Source: a bacterium | GTDB taxonomy: Bacteria > CAIJMQ01 > JAADFP01 | Direction of reading: 5' to 3' | Assembly (NCBI GenBank): GCA_027021085.1 | Contig: JALUVB010000025.1 | Span: 1-17,335 of the forward strand | Length of the DNA stretch: 17,335 bases | Shown: in pieces, positions 1-7,783 of the stretch | Layout of the letters: every line of letters starts with the position of its first letter | Position numbering within the stretch: the first letter of the stretch is position 1 | Program-made: the position numbers and the translations under genes | The notes under the pieces: model-generated | What the model was told of the DNA's origin: nothing | Seen by the model: the letters and a program-made list of their open reading frames with translations, nothing else | The model's database searches: none

Positions 1-1
1 T

Positions 2-67
2 GCCCCTTCTATACAGACAGAAGGCAAGCTATTTCAGGCAGTGCAGCGAGTGGGGATGATGAAGTGA
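2..67 (+). CDS. possible C-terminal tail of an upstream gene (partial)
   Basis: A reading frame open from the window edge ends at TGA 65-67 and encodes about 21 residues (APSIQTEGKLFQAVQRVGMMK). Its composition looks protein-like and its codons resemble those of the neighbours, but I do not recognise the family. Frame 1 is also open, to position 123, so the choice of frame is a judgement. It could equally be non-coding spacer. Confidence 0.3.
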   Translation, partial: APSIQTEGKLFQAVQRVGMMK

Positions 68-230
68 AAAGTTTTACAGGGCAGGAAGGACTTCTGCTGT
101 ATCCCCCCTTTTTATCGATTTGAAAAGGGCATCTAAAGTGAGGGCATTTCCCAGGGTATCCGCTGAAACAAAAAATGAGGAGAGCTTACTATTCCCCCGA
201 TTTACATCAGGAGGCAAGAATCCATTCTCC

Positions 231-345
231 GAACCAAGAAACCAGGATTACCAGGGGACTAACTATCTCTTCACTACTCACTATAGTTCACTGTTCACTA
301 TCCTTACCCTGCGCTACCTGCTGCTCACTGCTGCCTGCTGTTCAT
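231..345. repeat. short-repeat tract in the spacer before asd
   Basis: The non-coding spacer 68-427 contains an ACCAGGATTACCA unit (241-253) followed by a run of CACT/TTCACT units; CACTGTTCACTAT lies at 289-301. Both 13-mers recur exactly in the spacer near 7.9 kb, and the second recurs inverted at 16801-16813. Beyond this only short, low-complexity open frames are present, which I regard as non-genic. Positions 68-230 show nothing I can identify. Confidence 0.6.
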
Positions 346-354
346 CCTTTCCCC

Positions 355-383
355 TTGAAAAATCTTTATAATTTAAGGATAAT
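355..383 (+). promoter_or_regulatory. sigma-70-type promoter of the asd operon
   Basis: A -35 box TTGAAA (355-360) is separated by exactly 17 bases from a -10 box GATAAT (378-383). Each matches the consensus at five of six positions. The spacer is AT-rich and transcription would start near 390, giving a leader of about 38 bases to the asd start codon. This is the best promoter in the left half of the window. Confidence 0.65.
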
Positions 384-427
384 CTGGTGGGAGAGTTAAC
401 TATTAAATTGATAACAGGAGAATAGAG

Positions 428-1486
428 ATGAGAGTAGCGGTAGTTGGTGCTACTGGAATGGTGGGCAGGGAGATGATACGTGTGCTGGAAGAGAGGGATT
501 TCCCTGTCGATGAATTAGTCCCCCTTGCCTCGGAGAGGTCGCGGGGAGAAAATGTTACATTTAAAAATAAAAGTATTCCCGTAGAAGTCCTTTCTGCTGA
601 TTCCTTTGCAGGTGTTCAGGTTGCTTTGTTTTCCGCTGGCGGCTCAGTAAGCCTTAAGTTTGCTCCTCAGGCTGTGAAGAAGGGATGCGTGGTGGTGGAT
701 AATTCAAGTGCCTGGAGGATGGAGGAAGGAGTACCCCTGGTAGTGCCTGAAGTTAACCCGGAGGATGTAGAGAGACACAGGGGAATTATTGCGAATCCCA
801 ACTGCTCTACTATCCAGATGGTGGTGGCCCTAAAACCTCTCCAGGATAGATACGGAATTAAACGAGTAGTGGTATCCACCTATCAGTCAGTTTCCGGCTG
901 GGGTAAGGAAGCAGTGGAGCAGTTGTGGAATGAAACTATGGAAATAGCAAAAAAGGCAAAACAAGAGGGAGTGGACCACTGGCGAAAGCTTCATGCAGAC
1001 GTTTACCGGGTAGATGTGGGAAACAGGGTTCTTCCCTATCAGATTGCCTTTAATGTTCTTCCCCATATTGATGTGTTTAAGGAAAATTATTACAGCAAGG
1101 AAGAGATGAAGATGGTGCAGGAAACAAGAAAAATCATGGGCCTACCCGATTTACCTCTCACAGCAACAACTGTACGGGTTCCTGTGTTTCGTGGTCATGC
1201 AGAAGCAGTAAATATCGAACTTAGAAAAGATTTTTGCCTAGAAGAAGTAAAGACACTGCTGCAAAACTTCCCCGGGATAAAGATAATGGATGAAGTTTCC
1301 AGGAATATTTATCCTTTCCCACTTATGGCAGATGGGAGGAATGAGGTATTTGTAGGAAGAATCAGGAGGGACGAATCACTTCCTTGCTCCCTCAACTTGT
1401 GGATTGTTTCTGATAACCTGAGAAAAGGTGCAGCGTTGAATGCTGTTCAGATTGCTGAACTTTTACTCGCTAAAAAACTGCTATGA
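428..1486 (+). CDS. asd: aspartate-semialdehyde dehydrogenase
   Basis: Catalyses NADPH-dependent reduction of aspartyl-4-phosphate to aspartate-4-semialdehyde in the cytoplasm, the branch-point step to lysine/diaminopimelate, threonine and methionine. The 352-residue protein shows the nucleotide-binding GATGMVG loop (residues 7-13), the catalytic-cysteine motif NPNCST with Cys126, the STYQSVSGWG segment (150-159), and an FRGHAEA motif with the conserved Arg255/His257. Length is slightly above the usual 330-345. The start is supported by an AGGAG site at 416-420. The stop overlaps the next gene's start (ATGA), so the two are probably translationally coupled. Confidence 0.95.
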   Translation: MRVAVVGATGMVGREMIRVLEERDFPVDELVPLASERSRGENVTFKNKSIPVEVLSADSFAGVQVALFSAGGSVSLKFAPQAVKKGCVVVDNSSAWRMEEGVPLVVPEVNPEDVERHRGIIANPNCSTIQMVVALKPLQDRYGIKRVVVSTYQSVSGWGKEAVEQLWNETMEIAKKAKQEGVDHWRKLHADVYRVDVGNRVLPYQIAFNVLPHIDVFKENYYSKEEMKMVQETRKIMGLPDLPLTATTVRVPVFRGHAEAVNIELRKDFCLEEVKTLLQNFPGIKIMDEVSRNIYPFPLMADGRNEVFVGRIRRDESLPCSLNLWIVSDNLRKGAALNAVQIAELLLAKKLL

Positions 1487-2307
1487 ACCTTAAAGAGTTT
1501 ACTTCTGTTTATCTTCCTCTCCTGGAGCAAAAGCTCCGGGATAAAGTTAAGGGAGAAAGCCCTCTTTTTTCTGCTTTGCAGTATTCCCTCTTCCCGGGTG
1601 GAAAGAGATTCCGGCCTCTCCTGGTTATGGCTACTACCCATACCTTGGGCAGGGAAGTGGAAAAATCACTGGATGTAGCAGCAGCCATTGAGCTGATTCA
1701 TAGCTTTAGCCTTATTCACGATGACCTTCCCGGAATGGATGACGATGATTTCCGTAGGGACAAGCCTACCCTGCACCGCGCGTTTGGAGTAGGGGTGGCA
1801 ATTCTTGCCGGAGACGCACTCTTTAATCTTTCTTTCTCTACCATCGTGGAGTCTTCCCTTTCTCCTTATCAGAAAGTAGAGATTCTTAAAATTGTAACCA
1901 GGGCACTGGGAGTGGAAGGTGTTATAGGAGGACAGGTGGAAGATATAGCCATAGAAAAGGAAGAGAAAGACCTGGCAAAGCTTAAAAAAGTTTATGCTCT
2001 CAAAACCGCAGCCTTAATTCGTGCCTCGGTAGAGTGCGGGGGGATAATCGGAGAGGCAAGTGAGGAGGAAAAGGTAAATTTGCGTAATTTTGGCGAGAAT
2101 CTGGGTATGGCTTTTCAGATAATGGATGATGTAAAAGAAGCAGAGGAAGGAAAGACTCCTCGTTATCCTGATTTTCCTGCTATCCTGGGAATAAAAGAAG
2201 CCAGGGAAAAGGGGAGGGTATTTGGCAGAAAAGCCGTAAAGTATCTTGAAATTTTTGGAGATAGGGGTAAATTACTAAAAGAGTTTGTGGATATAATAAT
2301 TTCCTGA
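1483..2307 (+). CDS. short-chain polyprenyl diphosphate synthase (farnesyl/geranylgeranyl type)
   Basis: Predicted to condense isopentenyl diphosphate with allylic diphosphates to make C15-C20 prenyl chains in the cytosol. The 274-residue protein has GGKRFRP (39-45), the first Asp-rich motif DDLPGMD (80-86) followed by DDDFRRDKPTLH, GGQVEDI (149-155) and an LKTAALI segment (173-179). The second Asp-rich motif, normally DDxxD, reads DDVKE (215-219), and the loop after it is shorter than in typical FPP/GGPP synthases. This may affect Mg2+/IPP binding. The gene overlaps asd by 4 bp. No other isoprenoid gene lies in the window, so exact product length cannot be assigned. Confidence 0.88.
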   Translation: MNLKEFTSVYLPLLEQKLRDKVKGESPLFSALQYSLFPGGKRFRPLLVMATTHTLGREVEKSLDVAAAIELIHSFSLIHDDLPGMDDDDFRRDKPTLHRAFGVGVAILAGDALFNLSFSTIVESSLSPYQKVEILKIVTRALGVEGVIGGQVEDIAIEKEEKDLAKLKKVYALKTAALIRASVECGGIIGEASEEEKVNLRNFGENLGMAFQIMDDVKEAEEGKTPRYPDFPAILGIKEAREKGRVFGRKAVKYLEIFGDRGKLLKEFVDIIIS

Positions 2308-2329
2308 AAAATAAAAAAGGAGGTCATTC

Positions 2330-3406
2330 ATGGCTGTATGGGCGAAGTATGCGGACGGCGTGGAAGTTTCTGACAGTGTATTTAAGGTGCTGGCAAAATT
2401 TGCTCCTTCGGGAACACTTGATGTTTTTGCCTCGGACCAACACAATTCCTACCTGAAACTTATGAATTCCTTCTACAAGCATATTGGCGTGGACAAGGAG
2501 GCTACCAATGATGATGTTAGAGAAGTCTGCCGGGTATTTGCCCGGGCATTAAACGGAGCAAGCACGGCAGTTCTCTTTAATCACCTGGCTTTCAAGAGTG
2601 CGGGATTTCGTGATTTATTGGGCAAAGATGTTCTCCTTATAGGCAGGCTCGAGGATACTAATGCGGTCAAGATTGACGGTGGCAGAGGCCATTTGGCCCG
2701 GCTGGCTGTACAACCAGAAGAGGTGGCGGATGATGTGGATGGTTTTAAAACGCTGGTTAAGCTTGACCCGGAGCATAAGGAGAGCTGGGAAGAAAACCTT
2801 AACTGGTTGAAAGATGTTTACGAAAGGTGCCGCAAACTGGGAAAGCCTTTATTCAACGAGACTTTAATCTTCCAGCGTCCCGGCGAATCCAAGGTGGAAA
2901 TGGCGGAAAGATTGCCTGATGGGTTGATAGAAATGGCAAAAGCTTTCAGCCCCTATGGGGACTTCTATAAAACCCAGGTGCCTTTTCTCTGGGTGGATGA
3001 TGGGGGGAGAGTGGTTCCGGCCAGTAAACCCCTGGAAATCCGCAGATGCGCTGAAGAGATGGCCAGAGTATCAGCCAGGCCTATGCTTCTTTTGAGTGCC
3101 GCAGTGGATTTTTCCCAGTATTCAGCCCAGTATGCACTCGTATGTGATATCTTTGCCGGTCCCATGTGTGGCAGAGCCTACTTCAAAGAAGCTTTCACTG
3201 ACCCGGCTACAAAAGACCTGGAGACACTGGCGGGAAGTTTCAAACGTATCGCATTGCCCCGTATCAAGCAGATAAAAGACCTTGCCGAAGTAGTTAGTCC
3301 CCCCTGGTGGCATAAGTACGAGTGGGTCTCCGAAGAGGCAAAACCCATGATTTCCGGGGCAGGGGCTGAGCTAAAGCCCGGCGTAAAGGCTGATTTCGGC
3401 TACTGA
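2330..3406 (+). CDS. LacD-type class I aldolase (tagatose/fructose-bisphosphate aldolase-like)
   Basis: A 358-residue TIM-barrel aldolase of the LacD family (tagatose-1,6-bisphosphate aldolase and relatives, including sulfosugar-phosphate aldolases). Recognisable blocks are FASDQHNS (33-40), matching the LacD 'DQRGS' strand; TLVKLDPEHKE (141-151); the strand YGDFYKTQVPF (209-219), whose Lys214 is the likely Schiff-base lysine; and LLLSAAVDF followed by CGRAYFKEAF, the C-terminal phosphate-binding region. A strong AAGGAGG site lies 6 bases before ATG. Phosphofructokinase downstream and phosphoglycerate kinase at the right edge suggest it may act as the glycolytic/gluconeogenic aldolase. That role, and the true substrate, are inference. 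Confidence 0.75.
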   Translation: MAVWAKYADGVEVSDSVFKVLAKFAPSGTLDVFASDQHNSYLKLMNSFYKHIGVDKEATNDDVREVCRVFARALNGASTAVLFNHLAFKSAGFRDLLGKDVLLIGRLEDTNAVKIDGGRGHLARLAVQPEEVADDVDGFKTLVKLDPEHKESWEENLNWLKDVYERCRKLGKPLFNETLIFQRPGESKVEMAERLPDGLIEMAKAFSPYGDFYKTQVPFLWVDDGGRVVPASKPLEIRRCAEEMARVSARPMLLLSAAVDFSQYSAQYALVCDIFAGPMCGRAYFKEAFTDPATKDLETLAGSFKRIALPRIKQIKDLAEVVSPPWWHKYEWVSEEAKPMISGAGAELKPGVKADFGY

Positions 3407-3440
3407 TTGCAGTTTGCTTCAGGGGGATGATTAGGTGGAG

Positions 3441-3448
3441 AAAGGAGG
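3441..3448 (+). promoter_or_regulatory. ribosome binding site that decides the start of the next gene
   Basis: AAAGGAGG lies 4 bases before ATG 3453. An in-frame GTG at 3435 would put this sequence inside the coding region, so the ATG at 3453 is preferred. Confidence 0.7.
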
Positions 3449-3452
3449 TTGT

Positions 3453-3869
3453 ATGGAAAAGAGAGGTATTGGTTTCGTTTTCTTGCTGGTTTTTCTCTTG
3501 GCATCTTTATCCCTCTCTGCGGATGTGATTGGAAAGACAGACACAGAAGTAAGCAAAGTGGCAGAGCCTATTCTGGATAATATTCTGGAAGCTTTCAGGA
3601 CAGGAGACTATGAGCAATACTGCCGGGATTTTGATAATACGCTGAAAGAATCAGTTTCCGAGAAAAAATTCCGCCAGGTCAGAGAATGGCTCCAGACTAC
3701 TTTAGGCAAGTATCAGTACAAGAAATATTTGGGGTTTTTGAAAAAGGGCAGGATGAGCGTGGTTCTCTGGAAAGCCAAATTTGATAAATCAGAGGACGAT
3801 GTCTTGATCAAGTTAGTAGTATCCAAAAGGGGGGATAAGTATTTAGTAACCGGCTTGTGGTTCCAGTAA
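3453..3869 (+). CDS. small secreted protein with signal peptide (DUF3887-like fold possible)
   Basis: 138 residues beginning with a clear Sec signal: a short basic start (MEKR), a hydrophobic core (residues 5-21) and a likely signal peptidase I site after SLSLSA (Ala23). There is no lipobox cysteine. The mature part includes 'ILDNILEAFRTGDYEQYCRDFDNTLKES' broken as ILDNILEAFRTG (41-52), DYEQYCRDFD and NTLKES, then a tail rich in beta-strand. This arrangement resembles the DUF3887/NTF2-like extracytoplasmic domains I know, but the match is by eye only. No catalytic motif is seen. It sits between the aldolase and radC without obvious functional linkage. Confidence 0.7.
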   Translation: MEKRGIGFVFLLVFLLASLSLSADVIGKTDTEVSKVAEPILDNILEAFRTGDYEQYCRDFDNTLKESVSEKKFRQVREWLQTTLGKYQYKKYLGFLKKGRMSVVLWKAKFDKSEDDVLIKLVVSKRGDKYLVTGLWFQ

Positions 3870-3895
3870 TAGAGGCGGTTATTTAATCCTCGGTT

Positions 3896-4582
3896 ATGCC
3901 TAAAAAATGTTATCGGGTCAGGGATTTTCCTCAGCACAGGAAGCCCAGGGAGAAGCTGCTGGAAAAAGGGGAGGAATCTCTCTCGGACGAGGAGTTGCTG
4001 GCCATAATACTCAGGGCAGGCTACAAGGGTAAAAATGTGCTGGAGCTTTCCCGCCATCTGCTTTCCCGCTTTGGGTTAAAGGAGCTGGGGGAGATTTCTC
4101 TGGAGGAACTCATGAAGGTAAAGGGAATGGGTACGGCAAAGGCTACTGCAGTTAAAGCAATATTTGAATTAGCCAAAAGAATAAATGCCACTGATTCAGG
4201 TCCTCCTGTCGTAGATTCTCCCCGGAAAGTGGCGGATATCCTCTGGGAGTTTACAGGCAAAAAGAAAGAGTACTTTCTGGTACTTTATCTTAATGCCCGG
4301 AACCAGTTGATTGGCAAGGAAGAGATAAGCGTGGGAACTCTGGAACAGAGCCTGGTGCATCCGCGCGAAGTCTTCAAGCCTGTTTTCACTCTTCCTGCTT
4401 CCTCGCTTATCCTGGCTCACAACCATCCTTCGGGGAATCCGGAGCCCAGCCAGGAAGATATACTGATTACCAGACGGCTTGAAAAAGTAGCAGAAGTTAT
4501 AGGAGTGGAGATTCTCGACCACGTTATTCTGTCCAGTAATGGACACTTAAGCATGAAAGAAAGGAAGTTGATGAAATCATGA
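3896..4582 (+). CDS. radC: RadC family JAB/MPN-domain protein
   Basis: 228 residues with the family's two parts. The N-terminal helix-hairpin-helix-like region contains PREKLLEKG, SLSDEELLAIILRAG (29-42) and VKGMGTAKA (75-83). The C-terminal JAB domain carries the metal-binding signature HNHPSGN...S..D with His175, His177 and Asp188. RadC was historically linked to DNA repair, but its biochemical role remains unsettled; the JAMM signature implies a zinc-dependent hydrolase. The gene ends within the start of pfkA (ATGA overlap at 4579-4582), indicating co-translation. No strong Shine-Dalgarno precedes ATG 3896. Confidence 0.93.
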   Translation: MPKKCYRVRDFPQHRKPREKLLEKGEESLSDEELLAIILRAGYKGKNVLELSRHLLSRFGLKELGEISLEELMKVKGMGTAKATAVKAIFELAKRINATDSGPPVVDSPRKVADILWEFTGKKKEYFLVLYLNARNQLIGKEEISVGTLEQSLVHPREVFKPVFTLPASSLILAHNHPSGNPEPSQEDILITRRLEKVAEVIGVEILDHVILSSNGHLSMKERKLMKS

Positions 4583-5547
4583 AAAGGATTGGTCTTTTAA
4601 CTTCAGGCGGCGATTCTCCCGGTATGAACTCGGCTATCAGGGCGGTGGTAAGAAAAGCCATGTACGAGAGAGCGGAGATTATTGGGGTAAGAAGAGGGTT
4701 TAAGGGGCTGGTGGAAGGAGATTTTTTGCCCATGGATTCCCGCTCAGTCTCTGGAATTATAAACCGGGGTGGGACATTGCTTCTTTCCTCCCGCTGTGAG
4801 GAGTTTAAAACCAGGAGGGGCCAGAGAAAAGCGGTGGAAAACATAAAAAAATGGGAGATAGATGGCCTCGTAGTCATAGGAGGTGACGGCTCCTATCATG
4901 GCGCTTATGCACTTTACAAGACCTGGGGTATTCCTACGGTGGGGATTCCCGGCACCATAGATAATGATCTCTGGGGAACAGACATAACCATAGGTTTTGA
5001 TACTGCTGTAAACATCGCGGTAGAGGCAATAGATAGAATAAGAGATACTGCTACTTCCCATGAAAGGCTCTTTATTATTGAGGTAATGGGAAAAACCTCC
5101 GGCTTTATTGCGCTTTATTCCGGCGTGGCGGGCGGAGTGGAGGACCTGCTTATTCCAGAGATGCCTACGGAACTGGAGAATATTATCGAAAGATTGGAAA
5201 TAGGCAGGAAGATGGGAAAAGTTTCCAGCATTCTCGTGGTGGCAGAGGGAGACGAGGAAGGCGGAGCAATGGAGATTGCCCGAAAAATAGAGGATAAAGT
5301 GGATTATGAAACACGGGTTTTGATACTTGGGCATTTGCAAAGGGGAGGACCACCTACTGCTCTGGACAGGATTCTTGCTACCCGGTTGGGTGCAATGGCT
5401 GTGGAAATACTACTGGAAGGTGGGGGAGGCGTGGCAGTAGGTTGGGTAAACGGAGCATACAAGATTATTCCCCTGCCGGAAGCCTGGCGGAAAAAGAAGA
5501 AAATAGACCCTGACCTTTATCTTTTAAATCTTTCCATGGCTACCTGA
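4579..5547 (+). CDS. pfkA: ATP-dependent 6-phosphofructokinase
   Basis: Phosphorylates fructose 6-phosphate to fructose 1,6-bisphosphate, the committed glycolytic step in the cytosol. The 322-residue protein (family norm about 320) shows LLTSGGDSPGMN (6-17), the GGDGS nucleotide loop (101-105), the catalytic PGTIDND segment with Asp128, EVMGKTSG, and LGHLQRGGPPTALDR near the C-terminus. Gly at the GGDGS position and PGTIDND, rather than PKTIDND, point to ATP instead of pyrophosphate as donor. It is coupled to radC by a 4-bp overlap. With the LacD-type aldolase upstream it could provide consecutive glycolytic steps. Confidence 0.94.
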   Translation: MKRIGLLTSGGDSPGMNSAIRAVVRKAMYERAEIIGVRRGFKGLVEGDFLPMDSRSVSGIINRGGTLLLSSRCEEFKTRRGQRKAVENIKKWEIDGLVVIGGDGSYHGAYALYKTWGIPTVGIPGTIDNDLWGTDITIGFDTAVNIAVEAIDRIRDTATSHERLFIIEVMGKTSGFIALYSGVAGGVEDLLIPEMPTELENIIERLEIGRKMGKVSSILVVAEGDEEGGAMEIARKIEDKVDYETRVLILGHLQRGGPPTALDRILATRLGAMAVEILLEGGGGVAVGWVNGAYKIIPLPEAWRKKKKIDPDLYLLNLSMAT

Positions 5548-5637
5548 AATTTGGCTTTCGGTCCCGATGGTGCAGCGGCTCCCTGGGAGAAATCCGGGGT
5601 TCTCTGGAATTTTCGGGGAGAGATTAATAGTTAGCTT

Positions 5638-7491
5638 ATGACTACTTCGCTGAAAAAAGAGCTGGGTTTTCTGGGGGTTTTCTCCATTGCTTCCGGGGCT
5701 ATGATAAGCTCAGGACTCTTTGTCCTGCCTTCCCTTGCCTATGCTAAAGCTGGGGCCGGGGTAGTCTTTGCTTATATCCTGGCCGGAATATTTGTCCTCC
5801 CTGCCATGTTAAGCAAGGCAGAGCTTTCCACTGCCATGCCCAAGGCAGGAGGCACCTATTTCTTTATAGACAGAAGTTTAGGTCCTCCCATGGGGACCCT
5901 GGGAGGTCTCTCCAACTGGTTTTCCCTGAGCCTAAAGAGTGCCTTTGCGCTTATCGGGCTGGGGGTGTTCTTTGAATTATTGATGCCCGGTATATCCTAT
6001 TCCCAGGTAAAAATAATAGCTTCTGTATTTTTATTTTTCTTCATCTTTTTGAATATTGTAGGAGTAAAGGAAACCGGAAGAGCCCAGGTCTGGATGGTCT
6101 TAATTTTATTAGGATTGCTTATCTTTTACTGTATAGGAGGGTTAGCAAAAATAAAGGTAGAGAGATACTCTCCGTTGCTACCGGAGAATATAGGGGTGCT
6201 ATTTTCCACCGCGGGATTTGTCTTTATCTCCTATGGAGGGCTTACTCAGATAGCCAGCGTGGCAGAAGAGGTGAAAAATCCGGGAAAAACTCTTCCCCTG
6301 GCCATGATTACCTCCTGGCTTGTGGTAGGGTTACTTTACGCAGGAGTTGTATTTGTTACGGTAGGTTTACTGGAGCCGAAGGTTTTCCTCTCTTCCCATA
6401 CGCCCATTTCCTCAGGGGCAAAGGTGTTTGCCGGTATGCCGGGATTAGTGCTTCTTTCCCTGGGGGGTATTCTTGCCTTCATATCCACCGCAAATGCAGG
6501 GATTCTCTCTGCCTCTCGCAGCCCCATGGCCATGGCCAGGGATAATCTTGTTCCCCCCTTTTTTAGTCGGATAAATCCAAAATTTGGCACACCTCATTAC
6601 TCCATAATTTTTACCGGCTTGTTCATTCTTATGGTAATTGTATTCTTAGACCTGGAACACCTGGTGGAAGTTGCCTCAGCTCTTATGATTCTTCTCTTTG
6701 TTCTGGAAAATGTTGCGGTGATTGTAATGCGGGAAAGTAAAATACCCAACTATCGTCCCCTCTTTAAATCACCTTTTTATCCCTGGATACAAATCCTGGG
6801 GATTATCGGGCCACTTTTTTTACTTTTTAAATTTGGTTTCTTGCCCCTTCTGATAACTACGATTTTCCTGCTGGGAGGATTGGCCTGGTATGGTATTTAT
6901 GCCCGTCCCCGGGTAAGCAGGGAATCCGGGTTGACGTATATTGTGCAGAGACTCCTTTCCCGGCATCTTTCCCGGGGTATTTTGAGAAAAGAGCTGAGGG
7001 AAATAATCAGGGAAAGAGATGCAACTATTGAGGATAGATTTGATAAATTATCACACGAATGTCCCATACTTGATCTTGAGAAAAGTATTTCGCTTGACGA
7101 TTTTTTCAGAAAAGTTTCTGAGATTCTAAGTAAAAGAATAAACCTGGATAAAGATGTAATTTACAAGCTGCTCTGGGAAAGAGAACGGGAATCTTCCACA
7201 GTGATTATTCCTGGATTGGCTATTCCCCATATTGTAGTCCCGGGAGAGAAAAAATTTGAGATGGTTCTGGCGCGTTGCAGAGAAGGCATTAGATTTGAAG
7301 GGGAAGTTACTCCTGTCTATACAGTATTTGTTTTAGCCGGGACACGTGATGAACGAAACTTCCACCTCAAGGCACTGGCAGCAATAGCCCAGATTGCCCA
7401 GGATAAGGAATTTGAGAAAAAATGGAATGAAGCAAAAAACGTTGATGAGTTAAGAGATGCGGTACTTCTGGCCGAAAGAAGAAGAGAGTGA
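5638..7491 (+). CDS. APC-family amino-acid permease fused to a C-terminal PTS EIIA (PtsN-like) domain
   Basis: 617 residues. Residues about 8-420 form a polytopic membrane domain of roughly 12 segments with APC superfamily landmarks: FSIASGAMISSGLF near the N-terminus, PKAGGTYFF (68-76), and VAEEVKNPGKTLP (208-220). After a basic linker (about 425-470), residues 475-617 match PTS EIIA type 2: GLAIPHI with the phosphorylatable-type His531, and NFHLKALAAIAQ with His576. The architecture suggests transport tuned by a phosphorylated EIIA domain, but no EI/HPr genes are here. Substrate is unknown; an amino acid or polyamine is likely. No good Shine-Dalgarno precedes ATG 5638, but the N-terminus fits the family start. 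Confidence 0.87.
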   Translation: MTTSLKKELGFLGVFSIASGAMISSGLFVLPSLAYAKAGAGVVFAYILAGIFVLPAMLSKAELSTAMPKAGGTYFFIDRSLGPPMGTLGGLSNWFSLSLKSAFALIGLGVFFELLMPGISYSQVKIIASVFLFFFIFLNIVGVKETGRAQVWMVLILLGLLIFYCIGGLAKIKVERYSPLLPENIGVLFSTAGFVFISYGGLTQIASVAEEVKNPGKTLPLAMITSWLVVGLLYAGVVFVTVGLLEPKVFLSSHTPISSGAKVFAGMPGLVLLSLGGILAFISTANAGILSASRSPMAMARDNLVPPFFSRINPKFGTPHYSIIFTGLFILMVIVFLDLEHLVEVASALMILLFVLENVAVIVMRESKIPNYRPLFKSPFYPWIQILGIIGPLFLLFKFGFLPLLITTIFLLGGLAWYGIYARPRVSRESGLTYIVQRLLSRHLSRGILRKELREIIRERDATIEDRFDKLSHECPILDLEKSISLDDFFRKVSEILSKRINLDKDVIYKLLWERERESSTVIIPGLAIPHIVVPGEKKFEMVLARCREGIRFEGEVTPVYTVFVLAGTRDERNFHLKALAAIAQIAQDKEFEKKWNEAKNVDELRDAVLLAERRRE

Positions 7492-7614
7492 TTTATCAGG
7501 ACTTTGGGATGTAGAGCCTGGACATTTATCTTGGGAGAGTTGTTGGTTGCGAGTTATTAGTTGCCAGTTCCGCCTGTGCCTCCGCCTATATACGGGGAGA
7601 GTTGTGAGTCCCTC

Positions 7615-7658
7615 CCGATGTCCATCGGTCCCGGCGCATGCCGGGGCACCTATGCCCC
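7615..7658. repeat. cluster of three small perfect hairpins
   Basis: Hairpin 1 is CCGATG(7615-7620)/CATCGG(7623-7628) with a 2-base loop. Hairpin 2 is CCCGGC(7630-7635)/GCCGGG(7640-7645) with loop GCAT. Hairpin 3 is GGGGCA(7643-7648)/TGCCCC(7653-7658) with loop CCTA. Hairpins 2 and 3 share three bases and cannot both fully form. No U-run follows, so this is not a standard terminator. Confidence 0.65.
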
Positions 7659-7663
7659 CATGT

Positions 7664-7696
7664 TAGACTATAGACCGTAGACTTTAGACATTAGAC
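7664..7696 (+). repeat. TAGAC short tandem tract, copy A
   Basis: Five TAGAC units spaced 7 or 8 bases apart (TAGACTATAGACC..., then TAGACTTTAGAC...). It matches the tract at 16762-16794 at 30 of 33 positions in direct orientation. Confidence 0.75.
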
Positions 7697-7783
7697 GGGA
7701 AAGACACATGATACGCGGGACCAACTCACTATTTACTATCTTCCCTCACTACTATCTACCCGTTACTCACTACTTTTCTGGAT

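Noticed and set aside
120-399. Two overlapping plus-strand open frames before asd
   Set aside because: They run through the short-repeat tract, have repeat-derived low-complexity sequence, no ribosome site and no family resemblance.
4744-5340. Long minus-strand frame (198 codons) inside pfkA
   Set aside because: It is the antisense shadow of a clear phosphofructokinase and shows no protein family features.
5548-5637. A tRNA or structured RNA between pfkA and the permease
   Set aside because: Only short weak pairings such as GAGAA/TTCTC; no T-loop, anticodon arm or acceptor stem.
7457-7666. Open frame overlapping the end of the permease and the hairpin cluster
   Set aside because: Out of frame with the permease, with an odd composition rich in Cys, Arg and Pro arising from palindromic DNA.
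7664-7696. TAGAC units as a CRISPR array
   Set aside because: The unit and spacing are only 5-8 bases, with no 25-40 base repeats, no unique spacers and no cas genes.
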